A stretch of DNA of 64,000 bases from an uncultured Lachnospiraceae bacterium (lineage in GTDB: Bacteria; Bacillota; Clostridia; Lachnospirales; Lachnospiraceae): the NCBI GenBank assembly GCA_910586555.1, contig CAJUJY010000006.1, positions 1 through 64,000 of the forward strand, given 5' to 3'. The stretch's first letter is position 1. Every line of letters begins with the position of its first letter. The notes below the pieces were generated by a model. That model saw only the letters and a program-made list of their open reading frames with translations, searched no databases and was not told the DNA's origin. Below are positions 27,674-37,448 of this stretch, in pieces. Both the position numbers and the translations under genes were made by a program.

Positions 27674-27789
27674 AAATTACACCTTCTTTTTAACCTTAGT
27701 CAAGTGGATATTCACAAGCAGCAGAGCCAGTTGCAGATATTTTGCCTGGCTTTGGTATATATATTTAAAATATTTAATATTAATATAAT

Positions 27790-28542
27790 TTACACCTTAT
27801 TTATATCTGGTATTTTTACAGTAAAAATATCAAATCCTGGGCCACGGTTTAATTCGTAACCTCCGTAGCATATGTATACTGTCCCTTTTTCAAAATAAAA
27901 TTTATATTTTTTTGTATCTTTTATAATTTTATAAGCCTCTTTATCACCTTTTAGGTATTTTTTGGCCGCTTTTAATATTTCTGTCTTTGCATTACCTTTT
28001 ATAACATCTTTAATTTCCAGTTCTTTTCCTGTATCAAGGTTATAATTAAGTCCATAATAATTCCGTGTAGTAACGCCGCCCGCATACCACCATTCTGACA
28101 TCTGGAAGCTTACAATATTATCTTTATTATATGACATACTACAATATGTTGTCCATAAATACTGGTCTGTTTCATATGAAAACCTGTTATATTTTATGGC
28201 ATCTTTTGTATATTTCTTAATATTTCTAAAGTTTTCAGATTTAAAATACTGCCTGCTCTTCTTTTTTAACTGCCTGTTAATTTTAACAGCAGCAGGTGAT
28301 GTACTTGTAAACTGCGGGTACTGGAAAGATACTATACACCTTACATTTCCTTTTTTATCTTTAAACTCTTTTTTATCTTCTTTAATTTTATAACCAGCCA
28401 CACTGTTATTCTTTGCTTTCCTGTCTGGTATAATTATATTATTATTTCCAGCCTGGGCATGTTTTACTGGTATTATACTTAAATTACATAATAATAAACA
28501 AAGACAAAATAAACCTGCAATATACTTATACTTCAATTTCAC
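27790..28542 (-). CDS. Secreted DUF4163/DUF3298 domain protein
   Basis: This 250-residue protein has a signal peptide ending near KHAQA. The mature part carries the DUF4163 region (VSFQYPQFTSTSPAAVKINRQLKKK) followed by DUF3298 (TGKELEIKDVIKG ... YICYGGYELNRGPG), the pair seen in RsiV-like and PdaC-like exported proteins of Firmicutes. In RsiV this region binds lysozyme, but no sigma factor or anti-sigma membrane segment is present here. The initiator is GTG, placed behind AAGGAGGCTGGA. Its function is unassigned. Confidence 0.8.
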   Translation of the reverse strand: MKLKYKYIAGLFCLCLLLCNLSIIPVKHAQAGNNNIIIPDRKAKNNSVAGYKIKEDKKEFKDKKGNVRCIVSFQYPQFTSTSPAAVKINRQLKKKSRQYFKSENFRNIKKYTKDAIKYNRFSYETDQYLWTTYCSMSYNKDNIVSFQMSEWWYAGGVTTRNYYGLNYNLDTGKELEIKDVIKGNAKTEILKAAKKYLKGDKEAYKIIKDTKKYKFYFEKGTVYICYGGYELNRGPGFDIFTVKIPDINKV

Positions 28543-28785
28543 TCCAGCCTCCTTGTACCAGCAGGATATAGATTTTACAGTATATAATAATATACAAAGA
28601 TAATTTCTGGTTATTATCCGCCCTGCATAATTTATGGTTATATATCCAGCCAGTATATATTCTATTTTTATGGTAACCTGGCACTTATTATATGCTTTTT
28701 AACTATTTCTGTCAATAATTATTTAGATAAAATAGGTATTTATTTTTTCTGGTTTTATGTTATAATTATACACAGGAGGAAAATT

Positions 28786-29142
28786 ATGGCGGCAAGAAAC
28801 AGCTTTAAAAGCGGATCTTGTGAACTGGTAGTGCTGCATATACTTAAACATTATGGTGACTGCTATGCATACCAGATTTCACAATATATTACCAGGCTTT
28901 CTGATGGGGATTTATCATTTCCTGAAGGTTCATTATACCCGGCATTTTATAAGATGATTGATAAAAAATATATATCAGATTATAAAAAGAAGACCAGAAG
29001 ACGTCTGGTTAAAGTTTACTACCATATTGAACCAGAAGGTGAAAAGCGCCTGGAACAGCTATTAGAAAACTATTACCAGGTCACTAAAGGTATTGGAAAA
29101 ATTTTACACTTTGATTTTTCAAAACTGGAGGAAGTACAATGA
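28786..29142 (+). CDS. PadR-family transcriptional regulator
   Basis: This 118-residue winged-helix regulator has the PadR N-terminal domain: ELVVLHILKHYGDCYAYQI, then SFPEGSLYPAFYKMIDKKYI and the wing with YHIEPEGEKRLEQL. The start ATG follows CAGGAGGAAAATT, and a TATAAT lies at 28761-28766. PadR proteins often repress the operon they head. Here the expected second gene begins at an overlapping ATGA but is cut short (see 29139-29267). Confidence 0.93.
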   Translation: MAARNSFKSGSCELVVLHILKHYGDCYAYQISQYITRLSDGDLSFPEGSLYPAFYKMIDKKYISDYKKKTRRRLVKVYYHIEPEGEKRLEQLLENYYQVTKGIGKILHFDFSKLEEVQ

Positions 29143-29267
29143 ATAAAAATTCCAGGAAATACACCAAGGTATTATTACACATGAAAAAACTATTATTAAA
29201 TAATAAATGGAAATTACTGCTTCATATCCAGCCTTTTTCTAATTGTTTTATTTTTTACAGGATATAG
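29139..29267 (+). pseudogene. Truncated partner gene of PadR
   Basis: An ORF of 42 residues starts at an ATGA overlap with the PadR stop. Its first 20 or so residues (MNKNSRKYTKVLLHMKKLL) look like the N-terminus of the small HAAS/DUF1700-type membrane proteins that usually follow PadR. The reading frame then runs into the 3' end of the convergent DUF4291 gene and stops. I infer that a deletion or insertion removed the rest. The family match is from memory and not tested. Confidence 0.45.
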
Positions 29268-29804
29268 TCTTTCTGATGGCAGGCTTTTTAAATCCAGCCT
29301 GCCATTTTTTCTTTTTTCATTCCACTTCTTAACCATTGGCGTTAAATCTTCTATATGGCAAATACCTGTATCTAAAAACTCTCTTAATGCATTTCCTTTA
29401 ATCCCTATCTGTATTGCTGCACGGCTTAATGCATTGCCATTTACACTCCTGTCTGGATCCCACTGGCAGTATACCATAGTTTCATTAAAAGCTTTTTCCC
29501 ATTGTACACCATTATAAGCCAGTGAGTCTGGCGAAGTCAGGACAGCCTTTTCTAATAAACTGTTAAACACTTCCTGGTATACATCTAAAGCCAGTATACA
29601 TTCCTGGTTTTTCTTATTGCCCCAGTTAGAACGGTACATAAGCCATAAAAAAGATGGCTTTATCCAGGTCATACGGTTTACGTTAAAATTTTCCCCAAAT
29701 GTTTGTAATGCAACAGCCTCTTTAGCTATAACAGGATTATATGCCTGGTAAACCCGCAGGCACCTTCTGTCATATTGTGCAAATACTTCTTTTATATACT
29801 CCAT
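29214..29804 (-). CDS. DUF4291 domain protein
   Basis: This 196-residue protein matches DUF4291 along its length: VFAQYDRRCLRVYQAYNP near the start, RMTWIKPSFLWLMYRSNWG, VQWDP-type sequence (CQWDPDRSVNG) and the AIQIGIKG block. The biochemical function of the family is unknown to me. The start ATG sits behind GGAGAGTT and overlaps the 3' end of the double-GNAT gene by 13 bases, so the two are coupled. Its 3' end meets the truncated PadR partner. Confidence 0.88.
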   Translation of the reverse strand: MEYIKEVFAQYDRRCLRVYQAYNPVIAKEAVALQTFGENFNVNRMTWIKPSFLWLMYRSNWGNKKNQECILALDVYQEVFNSLLEKAVLTSPDSLAYNGVQWEKAFNETMVYCQWDPDRSVNGNALSRAAIQIGIKGNALREFLDTGICHIEDLTPMVKKWNEKRKNGRLDLKSLPSERLYPVKNKTIRKRLDMKQ

Positions 29805-30721
29805 AACTCTCCATGTATTTCTTTTTCTGCCATCATATAATAAATCCAGGGTTTATAGCCAGCCTGTCCATATAAATAATCTAAACCGCTATATGTATAC
29901 CCTATAAAAGCTTCTTTTAATCCAGCATCTTTTAAATATTTTGTTCCAGTTTTAATAAGATTAATGGCAATATGTTTTCCCTGGTAAGCATGTTTTACAG
30001 TTAAACAGCCAAAACTTCCTATGTCATTGTCCATATCTTCAGTTCTTACAATTAAAGTCCCGCAAGCCTCATTATTGTAAAATGCTGCCAGTACTCCTGG
30101 GTTATTACAACCGCTATACAGTGCATTATCTTTATAATATTTTGTAAAGTCCTGGTATGCATCATCTGTACATTCACATATATTATCTATATCATCTGGT
30201 GTTGCCCATCTGTATATAATGTTTTCTGTATTATCCCTGGTATTATATATGTTTTCTGTAAAGTCTTTTAGGGAAATTTTCATATCAAAAAAATCACAGC
30301 CACATGTATGTGCATATCCCCTTTTAGTAAAAAAATCTGCTGCATTGTTATTAATATATGGGCAAAGCCCTTTACTTCCTGCCTTATAATAGCTTCTGGC
30401 AAGGGGCACACCTGGCATGATATAATCAAAACCAGCACCAGCAGTAATTTTATTATAGCCATTTCCTGCAATAATATCTTCAGATTCTTTAAGAAGCCCG
30501 CTGCCAATGCCCTGGTTCCTGTACTCTAAATCAACACATAATAAAAGTATTGTTCCATGGTTAATTACTGATACCGCAATTAACCCATTATTACTGTCTT
30601 TGCGGCATATAATAATATTATCCTTATTACTTAAAATCCTTAAAATTGTTTCTTTTTCCCTTATAATAAATGGGAAGTTCCTTCGCATTATATTATAATA
30701 ATTAATTATTTCTTCAGTCAT
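29792..30721 (-). CDS. Tandem GNAT N-acetyltransferase
   Basis: This 309-residue protein contains two GNAT folds. The N-terminal one has the acetyl-CoA motif YRNQGIGSGLLKESE (about residues 80-95), and the C-terminal one has AYQGKHIAINLIKTG and ends with a YGQAGYKPW strand. Such double GNATs act on small molecules or on peptide amines; the substrate is unknown. The start ATG follows AGGAGATGTAACGA. It is translationally coupled to the DUF4291 gene. Confidence 0.88.
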   Translation of the reverse strand: MTEEIINYYNIMRRNFPFIIREKETILRILSNKDNIIICRKDSNNGLIAVSVINHGTILLLCVDLEYRNQGIGSGLLKESEDIIAGNGYNKITAGAGFDYIMPGVPLARSYYKAGSKGLCPYINNNAADFFTKRGYAHTCGCDFFDMKISLKDFTENIYNTRDNTENIIYRWATPDDIDNICECTDDAYQDFTKYYKDNALYSGCNNPGVLAAFYNNEACGTLIVRTEDMDNDIGSFGCLTVKHAYQGKHIAINLIKTGTKYLKDAGLKEAFIGYTYSGLDYLYGQAGYKPWIYYMMAEKEIHGELWSI

Positions 30722-30800
30722 TCGTTACATCTCCTAAGTAGATCCAGTTTCTAAAACTACAATTTTTTGGCCTGTTTAATATAAATAATTTATATAAGTT

Positions 30801-32834
30801 TTACCGTAAAGGTTTTAATTTATATGAACACTCTTCTTCTACTCCCTCATATTTATCAATAACAAGTTTTGCATAGTTTAAAGCTTCATTTGCACTTAAT
30901 TTCATTTCCAGGTATACATCTTCTGCTATTTTCTGCGGTGTTTTCATATTATCACTGCTTTCACCTATTATGCGCTTGCTTCTGCCTTTAAAGTCTTTAT
31001 GGCGCACCAGGCTCCTGAAAATTTGTACATCATATTCATACATTTTCATGCAGACACTTTTAAAAAAACTTCTCCATGAATCCACAGAAAATATTTCACC
31101 GCATATTTCCAATTCACAAGGTGTACGCCCTGTTACATCAGCTTCATCTGTTATATCAAATTCTGTCCTTGTATCAATACAAACTTCTTCAGAAGTAATT
31201 ATATCCGGGCATTTCCATATAGAACATATTTCATTTATAATACATTCACTTCTTTTTATTATCTCTGCTTCTCCCCATGCATCAAAATCTGCCAGCCGTT
31301 TATTAATATAAATATTAGATCCTTTATATATATTCTTTTTCTCTTCAAAACTTTTATTAGAGATTTCAGAATTGTAACCAGTTAATGTTAAATTTCCTAT
31401 ACAGTTTATATATTTCTCGTAAATTTCTGCTGCTTTTTTTCCAAGATCTATTTTCTATTTTGCAGTAAGGGTCTGTGGCATAATATGTTCTATAGTTAAT
31501 TCATCAAAATTAACTATTTCTTTTCCCTGTTTGCATTCAATTTGTTCTAAAATATATTTAATATGTATGAATTTATAGCTGTTACGTAACATTAATTTCT
31601 CTTTAAGTAAAATATCATCTGGAAAAACTGCTTTTCCTTTTTTGCCTGCCAGGACAAGTGCAACTTTATCACATAAATCCTCACCGTCATAACGTCCTAT
31701 ATCCTTTGCCATTGATGCAAATACTTTATTTAATGCATTTGCTGGCATTTCACATAATAATCTTCTCATAACATACGATAAAATAACATCTAGTGTCCTG
31801 CATATCATACTAGTATCTATATTATGGTACATATAGCAGTCTTCAAATATATTTAGCAGAAAAGGATATACAACAGTTGATTTTAACCTTTGAAGCTGTG
31901 ATAATTTTTTATTCACTTCTTCATCAGGACTATTACAGTATTTAAACCAGCTATAATATTCACCATATGTTTTTAATTCCTCAAGAAATCCTTCTGAATC
32001 ATAGTTATTTATACGCTGGTAATATTCTTTAAAACTTATGTAAACTTTATCCTTATTAGGTATTGTCTTTGTTTTAAGTGTCAGGTAATCTCTTATAAAA
32101 TCTGAAATCATTGCATCTGGAAGAAGCCGTTCAAGCTTAACCCAGTAATCACTATACAGCCTCTCCTGCTGGTTATAATCCTGGCCCATAAGAAGATAAT
32201 TTCTAATAAGGTCTGCCTGTGTTAAATCAAGCCCTGTAGAATTTAACGACTCAAAAATTAACTGTGGGTTTTCCCTTTCCTTAGCAAGCTGGATATAAAC
32301 TATTTCTAACTTTTGTATTCCCTGGTATATTTCTTCTGGGGATAAAGCTGATTCTTCCATTAAATCCTTAAACAAGTTATAATTTAATAATATCTGCGAT
32401 TCTTCCATATCTTTTATCTGGTTGTTTATTAACTTATGGAAATTACCTGCATCTTGTTTCATAGGCTTAAGTTTTATTTTTAATGGTTCAGGGCTAAACC
32501 TGTTTGTTAAATAACTTTGCTCTATCTCAAGTTTTAAGTCCTCATTATCTGTTAAATCCACAACGGCTTTTAACAATAGCATTATTGATGTCAGACGCTG
32601 CTGCCCGTCAATTACAATAAATTTCCTGAAATTTGCTAAAGATTCCCCCTCCACATATACTATTGTACCAAGAAAATGGCTGCTGCGGTTTTCATCTGTA
32701 GCAATATTTTCAATATCCTTAAATAAAGCCTTACATTGTATTCTCTTCCAGTCATAATTTCTCTGGTAAACTGGTATATAAAAAGTTCTTTTTCCTTCGA
32801 TAAATTCCAAGAAACTTAAATTATCTGCTTTCAT
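30801..32834 (-). pseudogene. GmrSD-type (DUF262-DUF1524) restriction protein interrupted by an in-frame TAG
   Basis: The first part (32834-31455, 459 residues) has the DUF262 nucleotidase domain with VIDGQQRLTSIMLLL and ends at EHIMPQTLTAK, inside the DUF1524 HNH nuclease domain. A TAG at 31457-31455 stops it. The same frame continues without a gap to 30801 with KIDLGKKAAEIYEKY, GNLTLTGYNSEISNKSF and KRLADFDAWGEAEI, the normal remainder of DUF1524, then a C-terminal domain I cannot name. A Trp usually follows HIMPQTL..., so TGG to TAG is the simplest explanation. Full length would be 677 codons. The family includes type IV restriction enzymes against modified phage DNA. Confidence 0.85.
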
Positions 32835-33013
32835 ATGTATTCCCCTGTCTTCTATTACCGTTGTATTTTTATATTATTATATTTATAATACTTGCTTTTT
32901 ATATTCCATATTATTGTTATTTTCTTCTGATGTAGCATTTCTTTAAACTTATATAATGCATTAACCTTATCTTTTAATATAAAATAACAATCTTTTATAT
33001 ATGGTTATATTCC

Positions 33014-34585
33014 TTATATAACCTTATATAAAAGACATACATTTTCTATATGGCTGCTCTGCCCAAACATATCAACTGGCTGCACTTTACATAACTTATA
33101 CCCCCTGCTGCACAGATATTTTAAATCCCTTGCAAGTGTTGCAGGATCACAGCTTACATATACAATTCTTGCAGGTTCCATATCTGCTACTGTATTTAAC
33201 AGGCTTTCACCACACCCTTTACGCGGCGGGTCAAGTGTAACTACATCTGCCTTTAGCATGCCGCCGCTTTTTTCATATTGTAATGGTACTACTTTCTCAG
33301 CAGCACCATGAAAAAATTCCACATTGTCCGTATTATTAAGTGCAGCATTTGCCCTTGCATCTTCTACCGCCTGCCCTATAATCTCTACACCATATACTTT
33401 TGCCGCTTTCTGGGCAAGGAAAAGAGAAATTGTGCCAATGCCACAGTACATGTCCCACACAATCTCACTGCCCTTTAAATCCGCAAATTCCATAACTTTT
33501 TCATAAAGTTTTTCTGTCTGTGCATGGTTTACCTGGTAAAATGAAACTGGTGAAATATGGTACATTATATTTCCTATATAATCTTTAATATAAGGTGTAC
33601 CATATATAACATTTGTTTTTGGCCCTAGTATAACATTAGTCCTGTCTTTATTTATATTTACACATATACTTTTTATAAACGGGGTTTTAGTATATATTCC
33701 ATTTACATCTATATTATTTATTCCTGTATTAATTCCTGCTTTGCTGTTATATAAAATATTTTCCATATTTTTTTTATATATGGAAAAATCACAATCCAGA
33801 AGCTTTTCTAAAAGCCTGCCTGTTTTTGGCAGGCTGTCCGCATTAATTACAAGGCAGGCCATTACCTCACCTGTTGCCTGCCCCGTTCTTATAATTATAT
33901 GGCGTACTATCCCCTTATGTGTAGTTTCATTATATGCAGGAATATTATTTTCTTCCATATAACTGGTTATGGCATCAAGTATTATGCTGCTACAAGGATG
34001 CTGTATTAAACAGTTCTTAAATGGTATTATATTATGTGTCCTTCCTGCATAAAACCCAGTTATTATCTTTCCTTCTTTACTATAGCTTACTGGGAACTGT
34101 GCTTTATTCCTGTAATAATATGGAACTTCCATTCCAATAACAGGTTCTGCTTTTATATCTTTAAAACCACCAATCCTTTTTAAACAGTCTTCTGTTTTTT
34201 TCTTTTTATACTCAAGCTGTCTTTTATACTGGCAATGCTGGAGCTGGCAGCCGCCACACTGTCTTGCAACAGGACAGGCAGGTTCTGTACGCCATTTTGA
34301 TGGTTCTATTATCTCAATAAGTTTTGCATAAGCATAACTTTTCTTGGTTTTCATTACTTTTATGCGTACCCTGTCCCCTGGCAGTGCATCTTTTACAAAC
34401 AGGGTATATCCCTGTACTTTGCCTATTCCTTCACCATCTGTACCAAAATCTTCTATATCAAGTATTAGTTCATCATTTTTCTTAAAACTAAATACCATAT
34501 CCCTGTTTTTAATACTTTCCCTGTCTAAAGTCCCTGGTACACTTTTTATATTTATTATTTTGTCATTTTCCTTATTATCTGGCAT
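33014..34585 (-). CDS. rlmD: 23S rRNA (uracil-5-)-methyltransferase, RlmD/RumA family
   Basis: This is an about 523-residue SAM-dependent RNA m5U methyltransferase. A TRAM RNA-binding domain lies near residues 35-90 (DIEDFGTDGEGIGKVQG). Four iron-sulfur cysteines follow (CPVARQCGGCQLQHC). The SAM domain has WDMYCGIGTISLFLA, LDPPRKGCG and the catalytic Cys in VYVSCDPATLARDL. The start is uncertain: ATG 34585 gives a normal N-terminus, and the earlier ATG 34642 would overlap the upstream gene by 29 bases. RlmD and its close relatives differ in target uridine, which cannot be told from the sequence. Confidence 0.9.
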   Translation of the reverse strand: MPDNKENDKIINIKSVPGTLDRESIKNRDMVFSFKKNDELILDIEDFGTDGEGIGKVQGYTLFVKDALPGDRVRIKVMKTKKSYAYAKLIEIIEPSKWRTEPACPVARQCGGCQLQHCQYKRQLEYKKKKTEDCLKRIGGFKDIKAEPVIGMEVPYYYRNKAQFPVSYSKEGKIITGFYAGRTHNIIPFKNCLIQHPCSSIILDAITSYMEENNIPAYNETTHKGIVRHIIIRTGQATGEVMACLVINADSLPKTGRLLEKLLDCDFSIYKKNMENILYNSKAGINTGINNIDVNGIYTKTPFIKSICVNINKDRTNVILGPKTNVIYGTPYIKDYIGNIMYHISPVSFYQVNHAQTEKLYEKVMEFADLKGSEIVWDMYCGIGTISLFLAQKAAKVYGVEIIGQAVEDARANAALNNTDNVEFFHGAAEKVVPLQYEKSGGMLKADVVTLDPPRKGCGESLLNTVADMEPARIVYVSCDPATLARDLKYLCSRGYKLCKVQPVDMFGQSSHIENVCLLYKVI

Positions 34586-34613
34586 ACCTGTTATTTTCTC
34601 TCCGGATATATTT

Positions 34614-35582
34614 TTATAATATATTTTTACGTTTCTGCACATATCCTGTGCCTTGTCTTATATTTGAATCAACAATCCTGTTATAGCCAAGCCATTCTGT
34701 ACCAGGTTCAGATTTTTCATATATTTCTGTCATTGTTTCAAGCCTTGCATCTGCATTATCAGCAAATGACAATGCCATAGCCTCAGCAATCGCTGGTTTT
34801 TTAGGTGAACCAAACTCAAGTTCACCATGATGTGCAAGAATACAGTGACGCAGCTCTGAAGCGAGGACTTTTGGGAACCCTGGTATTTCTTTTACTTTAT
34901 TTCCTATAAGTTCTGCACCGAGGAAAATATGGCCAAGAAGCTGTCCCTCATCTGTATAATCATTAAAAGGAAATTCTGAAAGTTCATATACTTTTCCTGC
35001 ATCATGGAATATAGCTGATGTTATTAACAAGTCCCTGTCCAGTATATTATAATTATCTGCCATAAAAATACACATTTTTGTTACTGCCAATGTATGTTGT
35101 AAAAGCCCGCCAATAAAACCATGATGTATTGATTTGGCAGCAGAATGTTTTTTAAATTTTGCAACAAAATCTTTATCCTGTATATAACATTTCTCAGTAA
35201 GCTGCTTAAAATATGGGTTTTTAATTGAACTTATTATGCTTTTAAGTTCATTGTACATATCTTCTATATTATATTTAGATGCAGGTATATAATCCGCAGG
35301 ATTATATTCACACTCCTGTGCCCTTCTTATTCTGTTTATATTTACCTGGCGTGCACCCTGGAATGATGTAACCATGCCATCAGCCATTATAAACTCCATA
35401 CTTTCAAAATCTTCTATTCCATTATTTAAATCCCAGACTTTACCATCAATAACTCCTGTCTTATCCTGCAATATTAATGAATAATACGTTTTGCCTGCCT
35501 TTGTCTTTAATATTTGTTTAGATTTACAAAGGTATATACCTAAAAATTTATTTCCCTCTTTATATTCTTCAATATATGTCAT
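34614..35582 (-). CDS. 3'-5' exoribonuclease, YhaM-like (OB fold plus HD domain)
   Basis: This is a 322-residue protein with an N-terminal OB-type nucleic-acid-binding region (YYSLILQDKTGVIDGKVWD) and a C-terminal HD phosphohydrolase (HHGFIGGLLQHTLAV, FHDAGKVYELS, HCILAHHGELEFG). That is the architecture and length of YhaM. The ATG at 35582 is preferred; the ORF is open upstream to 35696, but that part looks non-coding. A perfect dyad GGCAGCA-C-TGCTGCC (35596-35610) lies just upstream of the start. It precedes rlmD on the same strand. Confidence 0.88.
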   Translation of the reverse strand: MTYIEEYKEGNKFLGIYLCKSKQILKTKAGKTYYSLILQDKTGVIDGKVWDLNNGIEDFESMEFIMADGMVTSFQGARQVNINRIRRAQECEYNPADYIPASKYNIEDMYNELKSIISSIKNPYFKQLTEKCYIQDKDFVAKFKKHSAAKSIHHGFIGGLLQHTLAVTKMCIFMADNYNILDRDLLITSAIFHDAGKVYELSEFPFNDYTDEGQLLGHIFLGAELIGNKVKEIPGFPKVLASELRHCILAHHGELEFGSPKKPAIAEAMALSFADNADARLETMTEIYEKSEPGTEWLGYNRIVDSNIRQGTGYVQKRKNIL

Positions 35583-35595
35583 TTTCCTGAAACGG

Positions 35596-35610
35596 GGCAG
35601 CACTGCTGCC
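35596..35610 (-). promoter_or_regulatory. Perfect 7-bp dyad before the YhaM-like gene
   Basis: GGCAGCA and TGCTGCC are separated by a single base, 13 bases upstream of the start codon. It could be an operator or a tight hairpin acting on translation. No function is proved. Confidence 0.35.
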
Positions 35611-35696
35611 TGGCTCTCCTTTCTTTTATACAAACATAATATCATAACAGATAAACAATATAAGATTATAATATCATATTTATATATGCTTAACAA

Positions 35697-36117
35697 GCTA
35701 AATAAGGCCTTTTACACGTCCATTTCATAATTTTTTTACTATACAAGGATAAAAGCAATGCCCTTTTCCATATATGACAGAAAACTTTTGGTAATATAGC
35801 ACAATACTATTAATTCCAAGGTTTCTTAAACACTTATATTGCAGCATATAATGTTTTGTATTATAATGTACATGGAAATATTAATTATGTATTTTAGCAA
35901 TATAATTAAGGAAACTTGATTAATAAGGTTAAAATTAACTATTTTAAATCCAGGACATAAGTTATTACTAAATACTATCCAGGAACATAATTACAAGCTA
36001 AACAATATTATTAATGGATGGTACCTGATAATTATTTTAGCTGAAGGTAAATTCTAAAATTATATATTAAAGAAAGGAGAGGGCAATTCCTCCCCGTTTA
36101 TAGAATTGGGAGTATCC
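35697..36117 (+). promoter_or_regulatory. murG leader with promoter and SD-like hairpin
   Basis: This 400-base divergent spacer has no gene. A promoter TTGCAG (35839-35844), a 17-base spacer and TATAAT (35862-35867) point at murG and imply a leader of about 245 bases. In that leader AGCTAAA (about 35997) can pair with TTTAGCT (about 36038), and a strong AAAGGAGAGG (36073-36082) is followed by no ORF and can pair with CCTCCCC (36090-36096). This suggests a structured leader or a lost leader peptide. Confidence 0.45.
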
Positions 36118-37209
36118 TTGCCCTATTTTAAGATGAAAAAAATTGTTTTAACCGGGGGCGGTACTGCTGGCCATGTCACACCAAATATTGCACTATTACC
36201 TGCATTGAAAAAAGAAGGATATGAAATACATTATATTGGTTCTTATGATGGTATTGAAAAGAAGCTTATTGAAGAACTGGGTATACCTTATTATGGAATT
36301 TCCAGTGGAAAGTTACGCAGATATATAGATCTTAAAAACCTTAGTGATCCATTTAAAGTTATAAAAGGCCTTGCACAAGCAAGGCACATTCTTGGAAAAA
36401 TTAAACCTGATGTTGTATTCTCAAAAGGCGGTTTTGTAGCTGTACCCGTTGTACTTGCTGCTAAATCAAGAAGGATACCATGTATTATACATGAATCTGA
36501 CATGACACCAGGGCTTGCCAATAAAATATGCATACCATGCGCCATAAGGGTGTGTACAAATTTTCCTGAAACATTAAAATACCTGCCTCCTGAAAAAGCA
36601 GTGCTTACAGGTTCACCTATAAGGGAAGACCTTTTTCATGGTGACAAAGAAAAAGGTCTTTCATTCTGTGGCTTTGACAATACAAAACCAGTAATTCTTG
36701 TAGTAGGCGGAAGCCTTGGTGCAGTTGCTGTAAATACTGCCATGCGCCGTCTTCTTCCAAAACTTTTAGGAAAGTTCCAGGTTATACACCTTTGTGGCAA
36801 AGAAAAACTTGACCATTCACTAGACAATACAAATGGTTATGCACAGTTTGAATATATAAATGAAGAATTAAGCAGCCTTATGGCAGCGGCTGACATAATA
36901 GTTTCAAGGGCAGGGGCTAATGCAATATGTGAAATACTTGCCCTGCGCAAACCAAATATACTTATACCACTTTCTGCAAAGGCAAGCCGCGGCGACCAGA
37001 TACTTAATGCTGCTTCATTTGAAAAACAGGGATATAGCATAGTTATACAGGAAGAAGATGTAACAAGTGAAAATTTATATGACGCAATACTTAAAGCATA
37101 TAATAATAAAGAAACATATATTAAAGCCATGAAACAAAGCAGGCTTAACAATTCCATTGAAAAGATTACCGGACTTATAAATGAAGCTGCCAGCCGCAAA
37201 CATAAATAG
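36118..37209 (+). CDS. murG: UDP-N-acetylglucosamine-N-acetylmuramyl-(pentapeptide) pyrophosphoryl-undecaprenol GlcNAc transferase
   Basis: This is a peripheral membrane glycosyltransferase (about 360 residues) that makes lipid II for peptidoglycan. The N-terminal loop LTGGGTAGHVTPN binds lipid I, and the C-terminal fold has VVGGSLGAVAVN and the UDP-GlcNAc site around SRAGANAICEILAL. The start may be TTG 36118 (GGGAG seven bases upstream) or ATG 36133 (MKKIVLTGG, the usual N-terminus but no ribosome site of its own). It stands outside the dcw cluster, next to a DUF4250 gene. Confidence 0.96.
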   Translation: MPYFKMKKIVLTGGGTAGHVTPNIALLPALKKEGYEIHYIGSYDGIEKKLIEELGIPYYGISSGKLRRYIDLKNLSDPFKVIKGLAQARHILGKIKPDVVFSKGGFVAVPVVLAAKSRRIPCIIHESDMTPGLANKICIPCAIRVCTNFPETLKYLPPEKAVLTGSPIREDLFHGDKEKGLSFCGFDNTKPVILVVGGSLGAVAVNTAMRRLLPKLLGKFQVIHLCGKEKLDHSLDNTNGYAQFEYINEELSSLMAAADIIVSRAGANAICEILALRKPNILIPLSAKASRGDQILNAASFEKQGYSIVIQEEDVTSENLYDAILKAYNNKETYIKAMKQSRLNNSIEKITGLINEAASRKHK

Positions 37210-37223
37210 AATGGAGGATTATT

Positions 37224-37400
37224 ATGAAACTGCCACAAGATCCTGTAATACTTCTAAGTTATATAAATACACAGCTCCGTGACTTTTACCCGTCACTTAA
37301 TGACCTGTGCAAATCACTATGTATAGAAGAAACACATGTCACTAAGAAACTTCTGTCTATTGGGTATAAATACAATAACGAACTTAATAAATTTATATAA
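37224..37400 (+). CDS. DUF4250 domain small protein
   Basis: This short gene encodes 58 residues, MKLPQDPVILLSYINTQLRD and so on, ending GYKYNNELNKFI. The pattern LP.DP..LLS..N..LRD with a C-terminal LxSIGYxYxxExNxF is that of DUF4250, found mainly in gut Firmicutes. It looks like a compact helix-turn-helix-like fold, but its function is unknown. A strong ATGGAGGATT ribosome site sets the start, 14 bases after the murG stop, so it is cotranscribed with murG. Confidence 0.88.
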   Translation: MKLPQDPVILLSYINTQLRDFYPSLNDLCKSLCIEETHVTKKLLSIGYKYNNELNKFI

Positions 37401-37448
37401 AATGTTATACCAGGGTATCCTGGGAACACATTAACCATTTTTATATGG

